From positions 1-30,136 of the IMG/VR virus record IMGVR_UViG_3300020202_000188: a stretch of 30,136 nt of DNA. The stretch is one strand, 5' to 3'. The DNA comes from a virus. Of this stretch, positions 1-7,257 are shown piece by piece. The translations under genes and the position numbers were made by a program. The notes below the pieces were generated by a model. That model was given only the letters and a program-made list of their open reading frames with translations, searched no databases and was not told where the DNA came from. Numbering within the stretch: the stretch's first letter is position 1; every line of letters begins with the position of its first letter.

Positions 1-57
1 CCTCTGTTGCGGCGCGATCTGTGTCCAGTTCCGCCGGGTCCCCGGGGGTAAGTAAGG

Positions 58-522
58 ATGCGCGTGGTCGGCCAGGAACGCATCGCGGAGGCTTTCGGCG
101 TCGCGCCCAAGACCATCGTCGAGTGGCAGGAGGCCGGCTTTCCGATCGCCGTGCGCGGCTCCCGCGGCATCCCAAGCGAATACGACCTCCCGGCCTGCAT
201 CGACTGGCTCGTGAAGCGCGAGGTCGGCAAGGTCCAGGGCGAGTCCCAGCGCGATCGTGTGTTCCGCCTGCAGGGCGACGAGATCGCGATGCGCCTGGCC
301 GAGAAGCAGAAGCTTCTGATCCCGGCCGCCGAGGTCGAGCCGATGTGGACGGCGGCCTGCGTCGCCGCGCGCGAGCAGCTGCAGCGCTCGCGCCGCGCGC
401 TGGCTCGGAAGCTGGCGAAGGCGACCGACGTCAAGGCCCGCGAGCGCCTGATCGGCGAAGTGCACGACGAGTTCCTGCGCACGATGGCTGACTGGGCCCA
501 GGCCGACGAGGCCGCGCCGTGA
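58..522 (+). CDS. Terminase small subunit, lambda Nu1-like
   Basis: This 154-residue protein is the probable DNA-recognition subunit of the packaging motor; it would bind the packaging site and recruit the large subunit. Residues 5-30 read as a winged helix-turn-helix (GQERIAEAFGVAPKTIVEWQ), followed by a Tyr-Asp-Leu segment and an Arg/Glu-rich helical region, the layout of lambda Nu1 (181 residues there, so this is slightly shorter). The start is ATG 58, with AAGG directly abutting it and a GGGGGT further upstream; the first residues align well with the Nu1 N-terminus, so I keep it. It overlaps the large-subunit start by 4 bases (GTGA), the usual pairing of terminase genes. Identification rests on helix-turn-helix pattern, size and position; family assignment is fairly secure, the DNA target is unknown. 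Confidence 0.85.
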   Translation: MRVVGQERIAEAFGVAPKTIVEWQEAGFPIAVRGSRGIPSEYDLPACIDWLVKREVGKVQGESQRDRVFRLQGDEIAMRLAEKQKLLIPAAEVEPMWTAACVAAREQLQRSRRALARKLAKATDVKARERLIGEVHDEFLRTMADWAQADEAAP

Positions 523-2789
523 ACGCTCGCGTGCCGCAGGGCGTCCTCAGCACCGCCGAAGCCCAGGCGTCGATACGGGCCGCCCGCGGCCGCGCGTTGG
601 CGGCTCTGGCGCCGCGGCGCGAACTGTCGATCGTCGAATGGGCGGAGACGCGGCGGAAGATGTCGGAGGAGGAGACCGCGCGCCCAGGCGACTACAGCCT
701 CGAGGAGACCCCGGCCCTGCGCGGCATCCTCATGGCCGCCAGCGACCCGGACGTGCGCCGCATCATCGTGCAGAAGAGCGCGCAGGTCGGCTACACCGCC
801 GGCGTGGCGTGCAACGTCATCGGGTACCACATCCACTGGCGGCCGAGCACCATCGTCGCCATGTTCCCTCGCGAGAAATCGGCGAAGGACTTTGCGGCCG
901 AAAAGCTCGAGCCGATGATCCGCGCCACGCCGGCGCTGGCCGAGCGGGTGAACCTTAAGACCCGGGCGCCCGGCACCGGCACGACGAGGCGGAAGTTCCC
1001 GGGCGGCCTGCTGAAGCTGGTGGCCTCGAACAGCCCCAGCGACGTGAAGTCGACCTCGGGCCGCGTCGGCATCGTCGAGGAACCCGACGACACCAGCCGC
1101 AACGTGAAGGGGCAGGGCAACGCGATTGCGCTGCTGGGCGAGCGCACGAAGACCTACGCGCCCGATGACCTGCAGCTGATCGGCGGCACGCCGACGGCGA
1201 AGGAGACGTCGCTCATCGTCGCGGAGATGCGGTCGACAGACCGCCGCGTGTTCAAGGCGGCCTGCCAGGACTGCGGCGGCCTGCACACGCCGGATTGGGA
1301 TCACGTCACCATCCCGGGATTCCGCCTCAGCGAGGACGACCTCGCGCTGCCGCGCGCCGAGCTCGATGCGAAGTGGCCCGAGCGCGAGGTCTACGGACGC
1401 GCCAGGTGGGAGGACGCCTACTACGCCTGCCCGCACTGCGGCTCGATCTGGAGCGACGACGATCGCATCGAGAACATCCGCCGCGCCGCCCGGGTGCCGC
1501 CGCTCTACGGCTGGGAGCCGACGGCCGAGAGCAGCACGCCGGGCTTCTTCCTGTCGGAGCTCCTGAGCACCTTCGACGGCAGCCGCGTGCCCGAGCTCGC
1601 CCGCAAGTTCCTGGTGGCCCACCACGCGCTGGAGCAGGGGGACGCGACGCTGATGGTCGCGTTCTGGAACAGCACGCGCGGCCTCCCGTGGGAGTTCCGC
1701 GGCGACCTGCCGCAGGAGGACGAACTCCGCGAGCGCGCCGAGCCCTATGCCGAATGGACCTGCCCGGCCGCCGCCCTGGTGCCGGTGATGTTCGTCGACG
1801 TCCAGCACGACCGCCTGGCCATCACGGCGTGGGTCATCGGCCGCGGCGAAGAGGCGTGGCTCGCGCACTGGGGCGAGGTCTACGGCAAGACCGTGGTCGA
1901 GCATGCCGGCGCCTGGCTCGAGCTGGAGCAACTGATGGAGCGCGCCGTGCTGCACGCCAGCGGCGAGCCGCTTTCCATCGCTGCCATCGGCATCGACTCC
2001 GGCGACGGCCAGACCTCGGACGCCGTCTACGCCTTCGTCCGGAAGCACAACCGCGACGGCCGGCCGGTGAGGGCGACCAAGGGCGCATCCGATGGCGTCG
2101 GCCGCGTCGAGATCTGGACCCCGGCGCGCACATCGATCGACCCCGGAAAGAAGCCGACGAAGGCGGCGAAGTACGGCGTCCGCGTCCGCACCATCGGCGC
2201 CGCGAAGGCGAAGGACCTGATCCTCGGCTGGGCGCAGCACGGCGGCCGGGTGCGGCTGACCGGTACCGGCCCGGGCCGCATGCACTGGTATGAGGGTGTC
2301 CGCGACGACTTCTTCGAGCAACTGCTCGGCGAGATGAAGGTGCCCAGCAAGAAGAACCCGCGGGTCCGCGAATGGCAGGAGCGCACCGACCGGCGGAACG
2401 AGGCGTTGGATTGCACCGTCGGCTGCCTGTGGCTGAGCCGCGAGCTGAAGCTGCACCTGCGCACCGCCCGGCAGTGGGATGCCATCGAGAGCCGGATCCT
2501 GCAGCGCGCCGCGCTGCGCCGGGCCGCCTCGGACGCGACGGAAGCCGTCATCGTGGCGACGAAACGCGCCCCGTCGGCGCCGAAGCGCGCCACCGCCGCG
2601 CCGCCAGCCGCCCCAGCAGCGCCGTCCACCGCACAACCCGTGCAGGAGCCCGCGAAACCGGCCGGCCCAGCCGCGGACACCGCCGCTCCCGAAAAAACGC
2701 AGCCAGCGCTCGATGCGCCGGCCCCGCGGCCTATTGCCGCACGGAAGGGCCGCCGAGTGCGCGGCCGATTTGGAGGATGGACCCCATGA
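519..2789 (+). CDS. Terminase large subunit, GpA family
   Basis: Packaging ATPase and nuclease of 756 residues that would cut concatemeric DNA and pump it into the prohead. Visible motifs: a lambda-A-type deviant Walker A (KSAQVGYT, residues 86-93), a Walker B-like GIVEEPDD (184-191), a coupling-type GGTPT (222-226), two CxxC pairs (CQDCGG near 249-252 and ACPHCG near 302-305), and a nuclease domain with FVDVQHDRLAI (Asp426) and IGIDSGDGQ (489-497). These are hallmarks of the GpA family. Lambda A is 641 residues; the excess here is mostly an Ala/Pro-rich tail from about residue 680 ending in basic residues, the end that in lambda contacts the portal. The start is GTG 519, overlapping the small-subunit stop, with GAGG at 508-511. 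The stop overlaps the next start (ATGA). Confidence 0.95.
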   Translation: MNARVPQGVLSTAEAQASIRAARGRALAALAPRRELSIVEWAETRRKMSEEETARPGDYSLEETPALRGILMAASDPDVRRIIVQKSAQVGYTAGVACNVIGYHIHWRPSTIVAMFPREKSAKDFAAEKLEPMIRATPALAERVNLKTRAPGTGTTRRKFPGGLLKLVASNSPSDVKSTSGRVGIVEEPDDTSRNVKGQGNAIALLGERTKTYAPDDLQLIGGTPTAKETSLIVAEMRSTDRRVFKAACQDCGGLHTPDWDHVTIPGFRLSEDDLALPRAELDAKWPEREVYGRARWEDAYYACPHCGSIWSDDDRIENIRRAARVPPLYGWEPTAESSTPGFFLSELLSTFDGSRVPELARKFLVAHHALEQGDATLMVAFWNSTRGLPWEFRGDLPQEDELRERAEPYAEWTCPAAALVPVMFVDVQHDRLAITAWVIGRGEEAWLAHWGEVYGKTVVEHAGAWLELEQLMERAVLHASGEPLSIAAIGIDSGDGQTSDAVYAFVRKHNRDGRPVRATKGASDGVGRVEIWTPARTSIDPGKKPTKAAKYGVRVRTIGAAKAKDLILGWAQHGGRVRLTGTGPGRMHWYEGVRDDFFEQLLGEMKVPSKKNPRVREWQERTDRRNEALDCTVGCLWLSRELKLHLRTARQWDAIESRILQRAALRRAASDATEAVIVATKRAPSAPKRATAAPPAAPAAPSTAQPVQEPAKPAGPAADTAAPEKTQPALDAPAPRPIAARKGRRVRGRFGGWTP

Positions 2790-3217
2790 GCATCACACGC
2801 ACATCAACACTCCGCGTCGCCACGAACCGCGCCCAGCAGCGCCTACAGGAATCGATGGCCGAGTTCGAGGCCCTCCAGGAGAAGGCATCGGCGGCGCTGG
2901 ACCGCGCTTGGTCCATTGCTGGGCAGATCGAAGGCTTCGACCTCGTGGTCGAGATCGGTGATGCCGGCGCCTTGCGCGTGTGCGTCCTGGAGCACGTTGG
3001 CGGGCAGCCTGGGGATGCGCCCGACTTGCCGCCGTTTTCCGAGGGGCTGGAGTTCGGCACGGTCGCCGTCAAACTGGACAGCATCATCGACCTGTTCACT
3101 GAATTCAAGGGCGCCAAGATCAGCGAAAGCGGCTCGAGGCAGCAACTGCGCGCGTTCGGCGAAGAACTGCGTCGCGCGGCCGCCCGCGTGGACGCAATGC
3201 TTGACGCCAAGGGGTGA
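2786..3217 (+). CDS. Hypothetical phage protein, 143 aa, helical N-terminus
   Basis: I do not recognise this protein. It has 143 residues: a helical, possibly coiled N-terminal third (RAQQRLQESMAEFEALQEKA), a central beta-rich part, and a helical C-terminus rich in Arg, Glu and Ala. There are no membrane segments or signal peptide. I chose ATG 2786 because GGAGG at 2772-2776 lies nine bases upstream and the ATGA overlap with the terminase stop is typical translational coupling; an in-frame ATG at 2777 touches that GGAGG and is unlikely. It sits between terminase and the head-joining gene, where lambda has no equivalent, so it may be an accessory packaging or head-assembly factor. That role is inference from place alone. 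Confidence 0.7.
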   Translation: MSITRTSTLRVATNRAQQRLQESMAEFEALQEKASAALDRAWSIAGQIEGFDLVVEIGDAGALRVCVLEHVGGQPGDAPDLPPFSEGLEFGTVAVKLDSIIDLFTEFKGAKISESGSRQQLRAFGEELRRAAARVDAMLDAKG

Positions 3218-3220
3218 TGA

Positions 3221-3562
3221 GTGACCGAACCCATCATCACCATCAACGGCACCCTGATGGGCCAAGGCCACGCCATTGCCCTGCGAGCCGCGGTGTCCCG
3301 CATGCTGGAGGCGATGGAAGACCCCGATGCGCTCGGCGACGACGCGATGGGTCGGCGCCACAGGCAGAGCTACATCGACAGGCTGACCGAACTGCAGGTG
3401 CTGCTCCACACGGAACCGCCGCTGTGGCCGTCACCGGTCTACAAGGCACTGGACCCGAAGCTGCCGCCCGGCATCGTGCTGCTCATGCAGGACGGTCGCG
3501 AGGTGGGGCGGATCGTCAATGCGGCGGCCGAGCCAACTCGCGACAACAACGCCGGAGCCTGA
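3221..3562 (+). CDS. Hypothetical phage protein, 113 aa
   Basis: A soluble protein of 113 residues that I cannot assign. The N-terminus is beta-like (EPIITINGTLMGQGHAIALR) and followed by an amphipathic helix; residues 45-60 are charged (MGRRHRQSYIDRLTELQ), and the C-terminal half contains PGIVLLMQDGREVGRIV. The start is GTG 3221, three bases after the preceding stop, with a GGGGTGATGAG purine-rich stretch as ribosome binding site. An overlapping frame beginning ATGATGAG gives a His/Arg/Pro-rich product and looks like a shadow. The pattern of codon use and the acidic-hydrophobic composition favour this frame. It is co-transcribed with the terminase genes; function unknown. Confidence 0.65.
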   Translation: MTEPIITINGTLMGQGHAIALRAAVSRMLEAMEDPDALGDDAMGRRHRQSYIDRLTELQVLLHTEPPLWPSPVYKALDPKLPPGIVLLMQDGREVGRIVNAAAEPTRDNNAGA

Positions 3563-3564
3563 CC

Positions 3565-3766
3565 ATGCTCATCCCGACCAACATCAACCCCGCCGCCTTC
3601 AACGTGCGCTGGCGCCATCGAGCGCGGTGAACTGCAGGACTGGCATGTGCATCAGCTGCAGAACATGGTGATGGCGCTCGGCGGCCAGGCCGACGTGCGC
3701 TCGATGTCGCCGCCGATGCTCAGCCTCTACCTCAACGTGCTGTTGATCGAGAACCTGACGCGATGA
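3565..3766 (+). pseudogene. Small interrupted ORF, apparent +1 frame disruption
   Basis: From ATG 3565 the frame gives a 21-residue peptide (MLIPTNINPAAFNVRWRHRA plus Arg) and stops at 3628-3630. The +1 frame across the same bases continues as protein-like sequence (GAIERGELQDWHVHQLQNMV, then a hydrophobic end LSLYLNVLLIENLTR) to a TGA at 3764-3766. Joined by a +1 shift near 3610-3627 the two parts would make one protein of about 67 residues. A separate 39-codon ORF from GTG 3647, with CAGGA upstream, is the alternative. The junction could be a real mutation, a sequencing or assembly error, or a recoding site at CGG TGA; sequence alone cannot tell. Function unknown. Confidence 0.4.
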
Positions 3767-3801
3767 AAAAGGCCCCGCAGCGTTGACGCGCCGCGGGGCC
3801 T
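3766..3801 (-). terminator. Rho-independent terminator reading the minus strand
   Basis: A perfect 9-bp stem pairs AGGCCCCGC (3770-3778) with GCGGGGCCT (3793-3801) around a 14-nt loop that can form a short inner hairpin. A run of five A lies just left of the stem at 3766-3770, so on the minus strand the GC-rich hairpin ends in a T-run. On the plus strand the hairpin is followed by TGGGTGG with no T-run, so it is not a good forward terminator. No convincing minus-strand gene lies to its right. Confidence 0.5.
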
Positions 3802-3856
3802 GGGTGGTGGTGAATCGGAGAAGGGAGAGCCCGATTGGAAACCACCCGAGGTGCAA

Positions 3857-4222
3857 ATGGCAACCCTGAAGCGCGATTCGATCATCCGCCGCCTGGCCGA
3901 GCGCGCGTCCAGCCACGAAGGGCTGCAGACCGCGGTCTGGTCTGTCGTCCGCCAAGAGCTGCCCGGCATCCTCGAGGAGGTGCTGTCGGACATGGCGGAC
4001 GCCGGCGAATACCGGTTCCGGATCTATCCGCGGAAGCGGCCTGTTCGACAGCGCAGGCAGCGCGACGAACTGGTGCGCAAGCTGCTGGGCGATGGGGTCG
4101 CGCCGGCTGAAGTGGCCGACCGGGCGAAGTGCTCGCTGTCGCACGTCTACTCGATTCGGGCGCGTGACCAGACCGCGGCAGCCCAGCCAGATGTCGCGGT
4201 GGCGGCAGAAATAGAGGTCTGA
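3857..4222 (+). CDS. Mor-like helix-turn-helix transcription activator
   Basis: A basic protein of 121 residues resembling the Mor/C activator family of Mu-like phages. The N-terminal half is helical (RLAERASSHEGLQTAVWSVV) and would be the dimer part; then RFRIYPRKRP matches the short strand before the DNA-binding helices in Mor, and LLGDGVAPAEVADRAKCSLS with HVYSIRARDQ forms a plausible helix-turn-helix ending in the recognition helix. Mor is 129 residues, so the size fits. The start is ATG 3857 with GAGGTG at 3848-3853; a GTG at 3851 overlaps that site and is less likely. It follows a gene-poor stretch and is followed at its stop codon by the dyad repeat R1, which may be its target (inference). 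Similarity is judged by eye, so the family call is moderate. Confidence 0.55.
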   Translation: MATLKRDSIIRRLAERASSHEGLQTAVWSVVRQELPGILEEVLSDMADAGEYRFRIYPRKRPVRQRRQRDELVRKLLGDGVAPAEVADRAKCSLSHVYSIRARDQTAAAQPDVAVAAEIEV

Positions 4223-4285
4223 TCTCCAAATTTCGGGGCCCTAGTTTTGGAATGATCCCGCGCCGAAAGTGGCCGCCGTCATGCG
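4221..4285 (+). repeat. Repeat R1, left copy flanking the adhesion-type cassette
   Basis: This segment aligns with R2 (8448-8510): about 50 of 65 columns agree by eye with one 2-base gap, including CTAGTTTTGGAA at 4241-4252. Its inner dyad is degenerate (CTCCAAATTT against AGTTTTGGAA, 7 of 10 pairing). The similarity ends at ATGCG (4281-4285); in R1 this ATG is followed by CGA TGA, a two-codon dead frame, whereas in R2 the same ATGCG begins a real gene. R1 starts within the stop codon of the Mor-like gene. Confidence 0.7.
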
Positions 4286-4296
4286 ATGACGCGGCT

Positions 4297-4332
4297 GGGC
4301 TCCTTCGTGGTCCTGCGCGCCCGAAGGAGCCC
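4297..4332 (+). promoter_or_regulatory. Hairpin covering the ribosome binding site of the next gene
   Basis: GGGCTCCTTCG (4297-4307) and CGAAGGAGCCC (4322-4332) are a perfect 11-bp inverted repeat with a 14-nt loop. The right arm contains AAGGAG (4324-4329), the Shine-Dalgarno sequence eight bases before ATG 4338. In the mRNA this stem would hide the site. No T-run follows, so it is not a terminator. Translational control is inferred; the pairing is directly visible. Confidence 0.6.
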
Positions 4333-4337
4333 TCGAA

Positions 4338-4739
4338 ATGGCGAATGCAGTCCTCCCGGCCACCAAGAAGGCCGCGCTCGACGCCATCCTGGCGACGGGC
4401 ACGGCCAAGGCCTACCTGATCGACACCGCGGTCTACACCTACAGTTCCGCGCACGACTTCCTTGCTGACATCCCGAGCGGCGCCCGCATCGGCTCCGCGG
4501 TCACGCTGCAGAACGTCACGACCACCGACGGCGTTCTCGACGCCGACGATGTCAGCTTCACCGGCCTGGTGGCCGCCCCCACGATCGAGGCAGTCGCCAT
4601 CTGCGTTGACACCGGCGTGGAGGCGACTTCGCGCTTCCTCTGCTACATCGACACCGCTACGGGCTTGCCAGTGAGCGCAGGCGCCACGCAGGTTGACGTG
4701 GCCTGGAGCAACGGCGCCAACAAGATCTTCAAGCTCTAA
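4338..4739 (+). CDS. Conserved small phage virion-type protein, 133 aa
   Basis: This 133-residue protein matches a family common in tailed phages and usually left unnamed: an N-terminal KAYLIDTAVYTY segment, then DFLADIPSGARIG, a central DGVLDADDVSFTG, and the characteristic C-terminus ATGLPVSAG with WSNGANKIFKL. The composition is beta-rich and free of membrane segments. I infer a structural role, perhaps decorating the head or anchoring the following adhesion-type proteins. It is the first gene of the cassette between repeats R1 and R2. Its ribosome binding site AAGGAG (4324-4329) lies inside an 11-bp hairpin, so translation may be controlled. The stop is followed after 14 bases by the BNR-type gene. 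Confidence 0.8.
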   Translation: MANAVLPATKKAALDAILATGTAKAYLIDTAVYTYSSAHDFLADIPSGARIGSAVTLQNVTTTDGVLDADDVSFTGLVAAPTIEAVAICVDTGVEATSRFLCYIDTATGLPVSAGATQVDVAWSNGANKIFKL

Positions 4740-4753
4740 CGCCGGGGTTCCTC

Positions 4754-5980
4754 GTGCGAGCAATCCCGCAGCGCGCCAGGGCATACGGCTTCAGCAAGCC
4801 GGCGGTGGTCAATCCGCTCGCGCCCTTCCAGGTCATCGCAGACGGGAATGGAACGATCGGCTCCGGGCCCAGTGTGGTGTACAGGAACGGTGCCACGTAC
4901 TTCGGCTGGGTGAATTCCAGCGGCGATGTCGGCATCACCAAGTACGTCCACGCCACGCAGGCGCTGACCAGCTTCACGCTGGCGGCAGCTTTCGAGGTCA
5001 ACGGGCACGACAACGCAACCATCAGCATCCTGCCCGATGGCCGAATCATGTGCCTGTACTGCAAGCACAACGACACAGGCGAGATGCGCATGAGGATCAG
5101 CACCTCCGCCTACGACATCAGTGCATGGAGTCCGCAGACGACCGTCGATGTCTTGAACTCGGGCGGCGGGATGGCCTACAACCTGACGTTCCAGTTGAGC
5201 GTCACCGGCAAGACCTACATGCTCTATCGCGCTGGCAGCTGGGCGCAGCGCATGCGTGCCACCGTGGATGGCTCAACCTGGGACACGGACAGGGTGGTGA
5301 TCAGCAATGGCTCGCAGCGCCCGTACCCACAGGTGTATTCGGACGGGGTGTCACGTGTCGACTTCGTTTTCTCGACTGGAAATCCCGCCCAGGTCGCGAA
5401 CTCCCTGTACCACGGGTACATGATTTCAGACGCGGGCGGCACGGAAACCTACTACAAGTCAGACGGCACGCTGATTGGTGCCGCTCCGCTGACGCCAGCG
5501 AATGCCACGCTCGTCTATGACGGCACGTCGCAGGACGGCTGGGCCTGGGACATTGCGACCGGTCCGGATGGCCATCCTTGGGTGCTGTGGGTCAAGTACG
5601 TGACGCCTGGGACCGACCATAGGCATATGTTCAGCCGTTGGACTGGTTTAGCGTGGGTGCACACCGAGATCACACCCTCTGGCGGCAGCATCGACACGCA
5701 GACGTACAGCGATGGCCAGGCCTGCTTCGACGGCAACGACCCGACGAAGGCCTACCTCTCAAAGCGCGTTGGCTCATGGAATGAGATTCAGCTTTGGGAG
5801 ACCAGCGACAGTGGCGCGACCTGGAGCAAGACGGCTGACATCACGAGCGGTAGCAGCGTTCATGCATTCACGCCGCGCAGTCCCGAGGGGCATGCTGGTG
5901 ATCTTACGGTGAGCTGGTACTCCGGCACGCAAGTGGACTACCTCGATTACGACACGGCTATTCGCGCTGCAGGTGCCTGA
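4754..5980 (+). CDS. BNR/sialidase-fold beta-propeller protein
   Basis: A 408-residue protein with the repeat pattern of a sialidase-like propeller, close to the BNR_4-type family. Repeated blade units include SGPSVVYRNGATYFGWVN, HDNATISILPDGRIMCLY, DGHPWVLWVKYV and, near residue 350, a clear Asp-box SDSGATWSK. There is no signal peptide, so it should reach the outside as part of the virion. Members of this fold bind or cleave glycans; I see no proof of the sialidase catalytic Arg triad, so binding or another glycosidase activity is equally possible. The start is GTG 4754 with GGGG at 4743-4746; its C-terminus overlaps the next gene's leader by a few bases. The base composition is visibly less GC-rich than in the terminase or capsid genes, which suggests separate acquisition with the rest of the cassette. 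Confidence 0.7.
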   Translation: MRAIPQRARAYGFSKPAVVNPLAPFQVIADGNGTIGSGPSVVYRNGATYFGWVNSSGDVGITKYVHATQALTSFTLAAAFEVNGHDNATISILPDGRIMCLYCKHNDTGEMRMRISTSAYDISAWSPQTTVDVLNSGGGMAYNLTFQLSVTGKTYMLYRAGSWAQRMRATVDGSTWDTDRVVISNGSQRPYPQVYSDGVSRVDFVFSTGNPAQVANSLYHGYMISDAGGTETYYKSDGTLIGAAPLTPANATLVYDGTSQDGWAWDIATGPDGHPWVLWVKYVTPGTDHRHMFSRWTGLAWVHTEITPSGGSIDTQTYSDGQACFDGNDPTKAYLSKRVGSWNEIQLWETSDSGATWSKTADITSGSSVHAFTPRSPEGHAGDLTVSWYSGTQVDYLDYDTAIRAAGA

Positions 5981-5981
5981 G

Positions 5982-7247
5982 ATGGCGGAATTCGTCAACG
6001 AGCAGTTCGGCGGCACCTCCGGAACGGAGCTGTCGGCTTACAACGCCGCATGGTCAACGATCGGCGGGTTTGCGGCGGCCGGCCGCATCAGCAATGCGGG
6101 CAGACTGAGGCACAGCAGCACTGGGACTTTTGCCTACAAGAACTCAGGCGCGCCTGCGTCAGCGGACTATCACGTAGCAGCTGATGTCCACTATGTAGGC
6201 GCTGGCTCGACGGAGGCCGGCATTGCGGTGCGGATCAGCGGACCAGACGCGACCGCCTCATATTACTTCGTGCGATACGAGGCGACAGGGCAGGAGTTCG
6301 AGCTATACAAGGTAGTAAGCGGCACCCCGACGCTCTTGACGAACGCCGCGTATTCGCTATCGGTCGGTGGCAGCTTCCGCATGGCGCTACAGGCGATAGG
6401 GTCCACCATCAAGGTCTATGCGGCCGGCGCAGAGGTCATCAGCATCACCAACGCCGACATCACCGCAGCCGGGGTTGCGGGCGTGCGGTTCAGCGGCTCC
6501 GCGGCCGGTAGTGACACGGTTGGACTGCATCTCGACAACCTGGTCGCGGCCGACGGCGCCTTTCTCGATGCCACGGCGCCAATCCTCACGAGTGCAACGT
6601 CCAATGTGACGGGGCAGACCACGGCCACTCTTGGCGCAACCACCGACGAGGCCAACGGCACCATGTATGCGGTGGTCACGACCAGCGCAACCCAGCCGAG
6701 CGTGGCGCAGATCGTGGCCGGCCAGGACCACACCGGAAGCGCGGCGGTCTTCGCCGGCAACCAGGCCATCAGCAGCACCGGGGCCAAGACGTTCAACGCC
6801 ACAGGTCTGACGGCGGCGACCGCGTACTACGGGCATATGGTGCACCGCGATGCCGCGAACAACGACAGCAACCGGCTCAGCACCAGCCAATTCACTACGC
6901 TGCCCAACGCGCCGACGGCTCCAACGATTGGCGCAACGACCGGCATCACTAGCAGCGGCGCGACCATCAACTGGACGGACAACAGTTCGGACGAAACCGG
7001 TTTCCAGATCCAGGTCGAGACGCCGAGCGGCGCCGGCAACTGGACGAACGCCAACACCAGCCCCGCAGCGGCCAACGCGACGAGCCTTGCCATCGGCGGC
7101 CTGTCCAGCAGCACCGAGTACCGGCCGCGGGTGCGCGCCTCGAATGCAGGCGGTGACTCCGCGTGGTCTACGGGGACCGCTTTCAACACGGCCGCCGGTG
7201 GCGGTGGCTCCACCTTGCTGCCGAAGCTCATGCAGCTCATGAACTGA
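5982..7247 (+). CDS. Lectin-like plus fibronectin III domain virion protein
   Basis: A 421-residue modular protein. Residues about 1-190 look like a concanavalin-type beta-sandwich (DYHVAADVHYVGAGSTEAGI, VRISGPDATASYYFVRYEA, VGLHLDNLVAAD). Residues about 195-305 form one Ig/FN3-like unit (APILTSATSNVTGQTTATLG), and 307-402 a canonical fibronectin III domain (SGATINWTDNSSDETGFQIQ, LSSSTEYRPRVRASNAGGDS). A Gly linker and a short LLPKLMQLMN helix end the protein. FN3 and lectin-like domains on phage particles are known surface-adhesion modules, so host or environment binding is likely; no catalytic motif is seen. I use ATG 5982, six bases after AGGTG; an in-frame GTG at 5973 is possible. It lies in the cassette between the BNR gene and a beta-domain gene. 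Confidence 0.7.
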   Translation: MAEFVNEQFGGTSGTELSAYNAAWSTIGGFAAAGRISNAGRLRHSSTGTFAYKNSGAPASADYHVAADVHYVGAGSTEAGIAVRISGPDATASYYFVRYEATGQEFELYKVVSGTPTLLTNAAYSLSVGGSFRMALQAIGSTIKVYAAGAEVISITNADITAAGVAGVRFSGSAAGSDTVGLHLDNLVAADGAFLDATAPILTSATSNVTGQTTATLGATTDEANGTMYAVVTTSATQPSVAQIVAGQDHTGSAAVFAGNQAISSTGAKTFNATGLTAATAYYGHMVHRDAANNDSNRLSTSQFTTLPNAPTAPTIGATTGITSSGATINWTDNSSDETGFQIQVETPSGAGNWTNANTSPAAANATSLAIGGLSSSTEYRPRVRASNAGGDSAWSTGTAFNTAAGGGGSTLLPKLMQLMN

Positions 7248-7257
7248 AGGACCGACC

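Noticed and set aside
1-57. Packaging (cos) site upstream of the small terminase gene
   Set aside because: Lambda has cos here, but only 57 bases are visible and I see no nicking dyad or repeated binding motif that would prove it.
3882-4784. 300-codon open frame on the minus strand, upstream of the minus-strand terminator
   Set aside because: Its product is rich in Arg, Gly and Pro without domain features, it runs through the well-recognised plus-strand gene at 4338 and the Mor-like gene, and long antisense frames are expected in DNA of this GC content.
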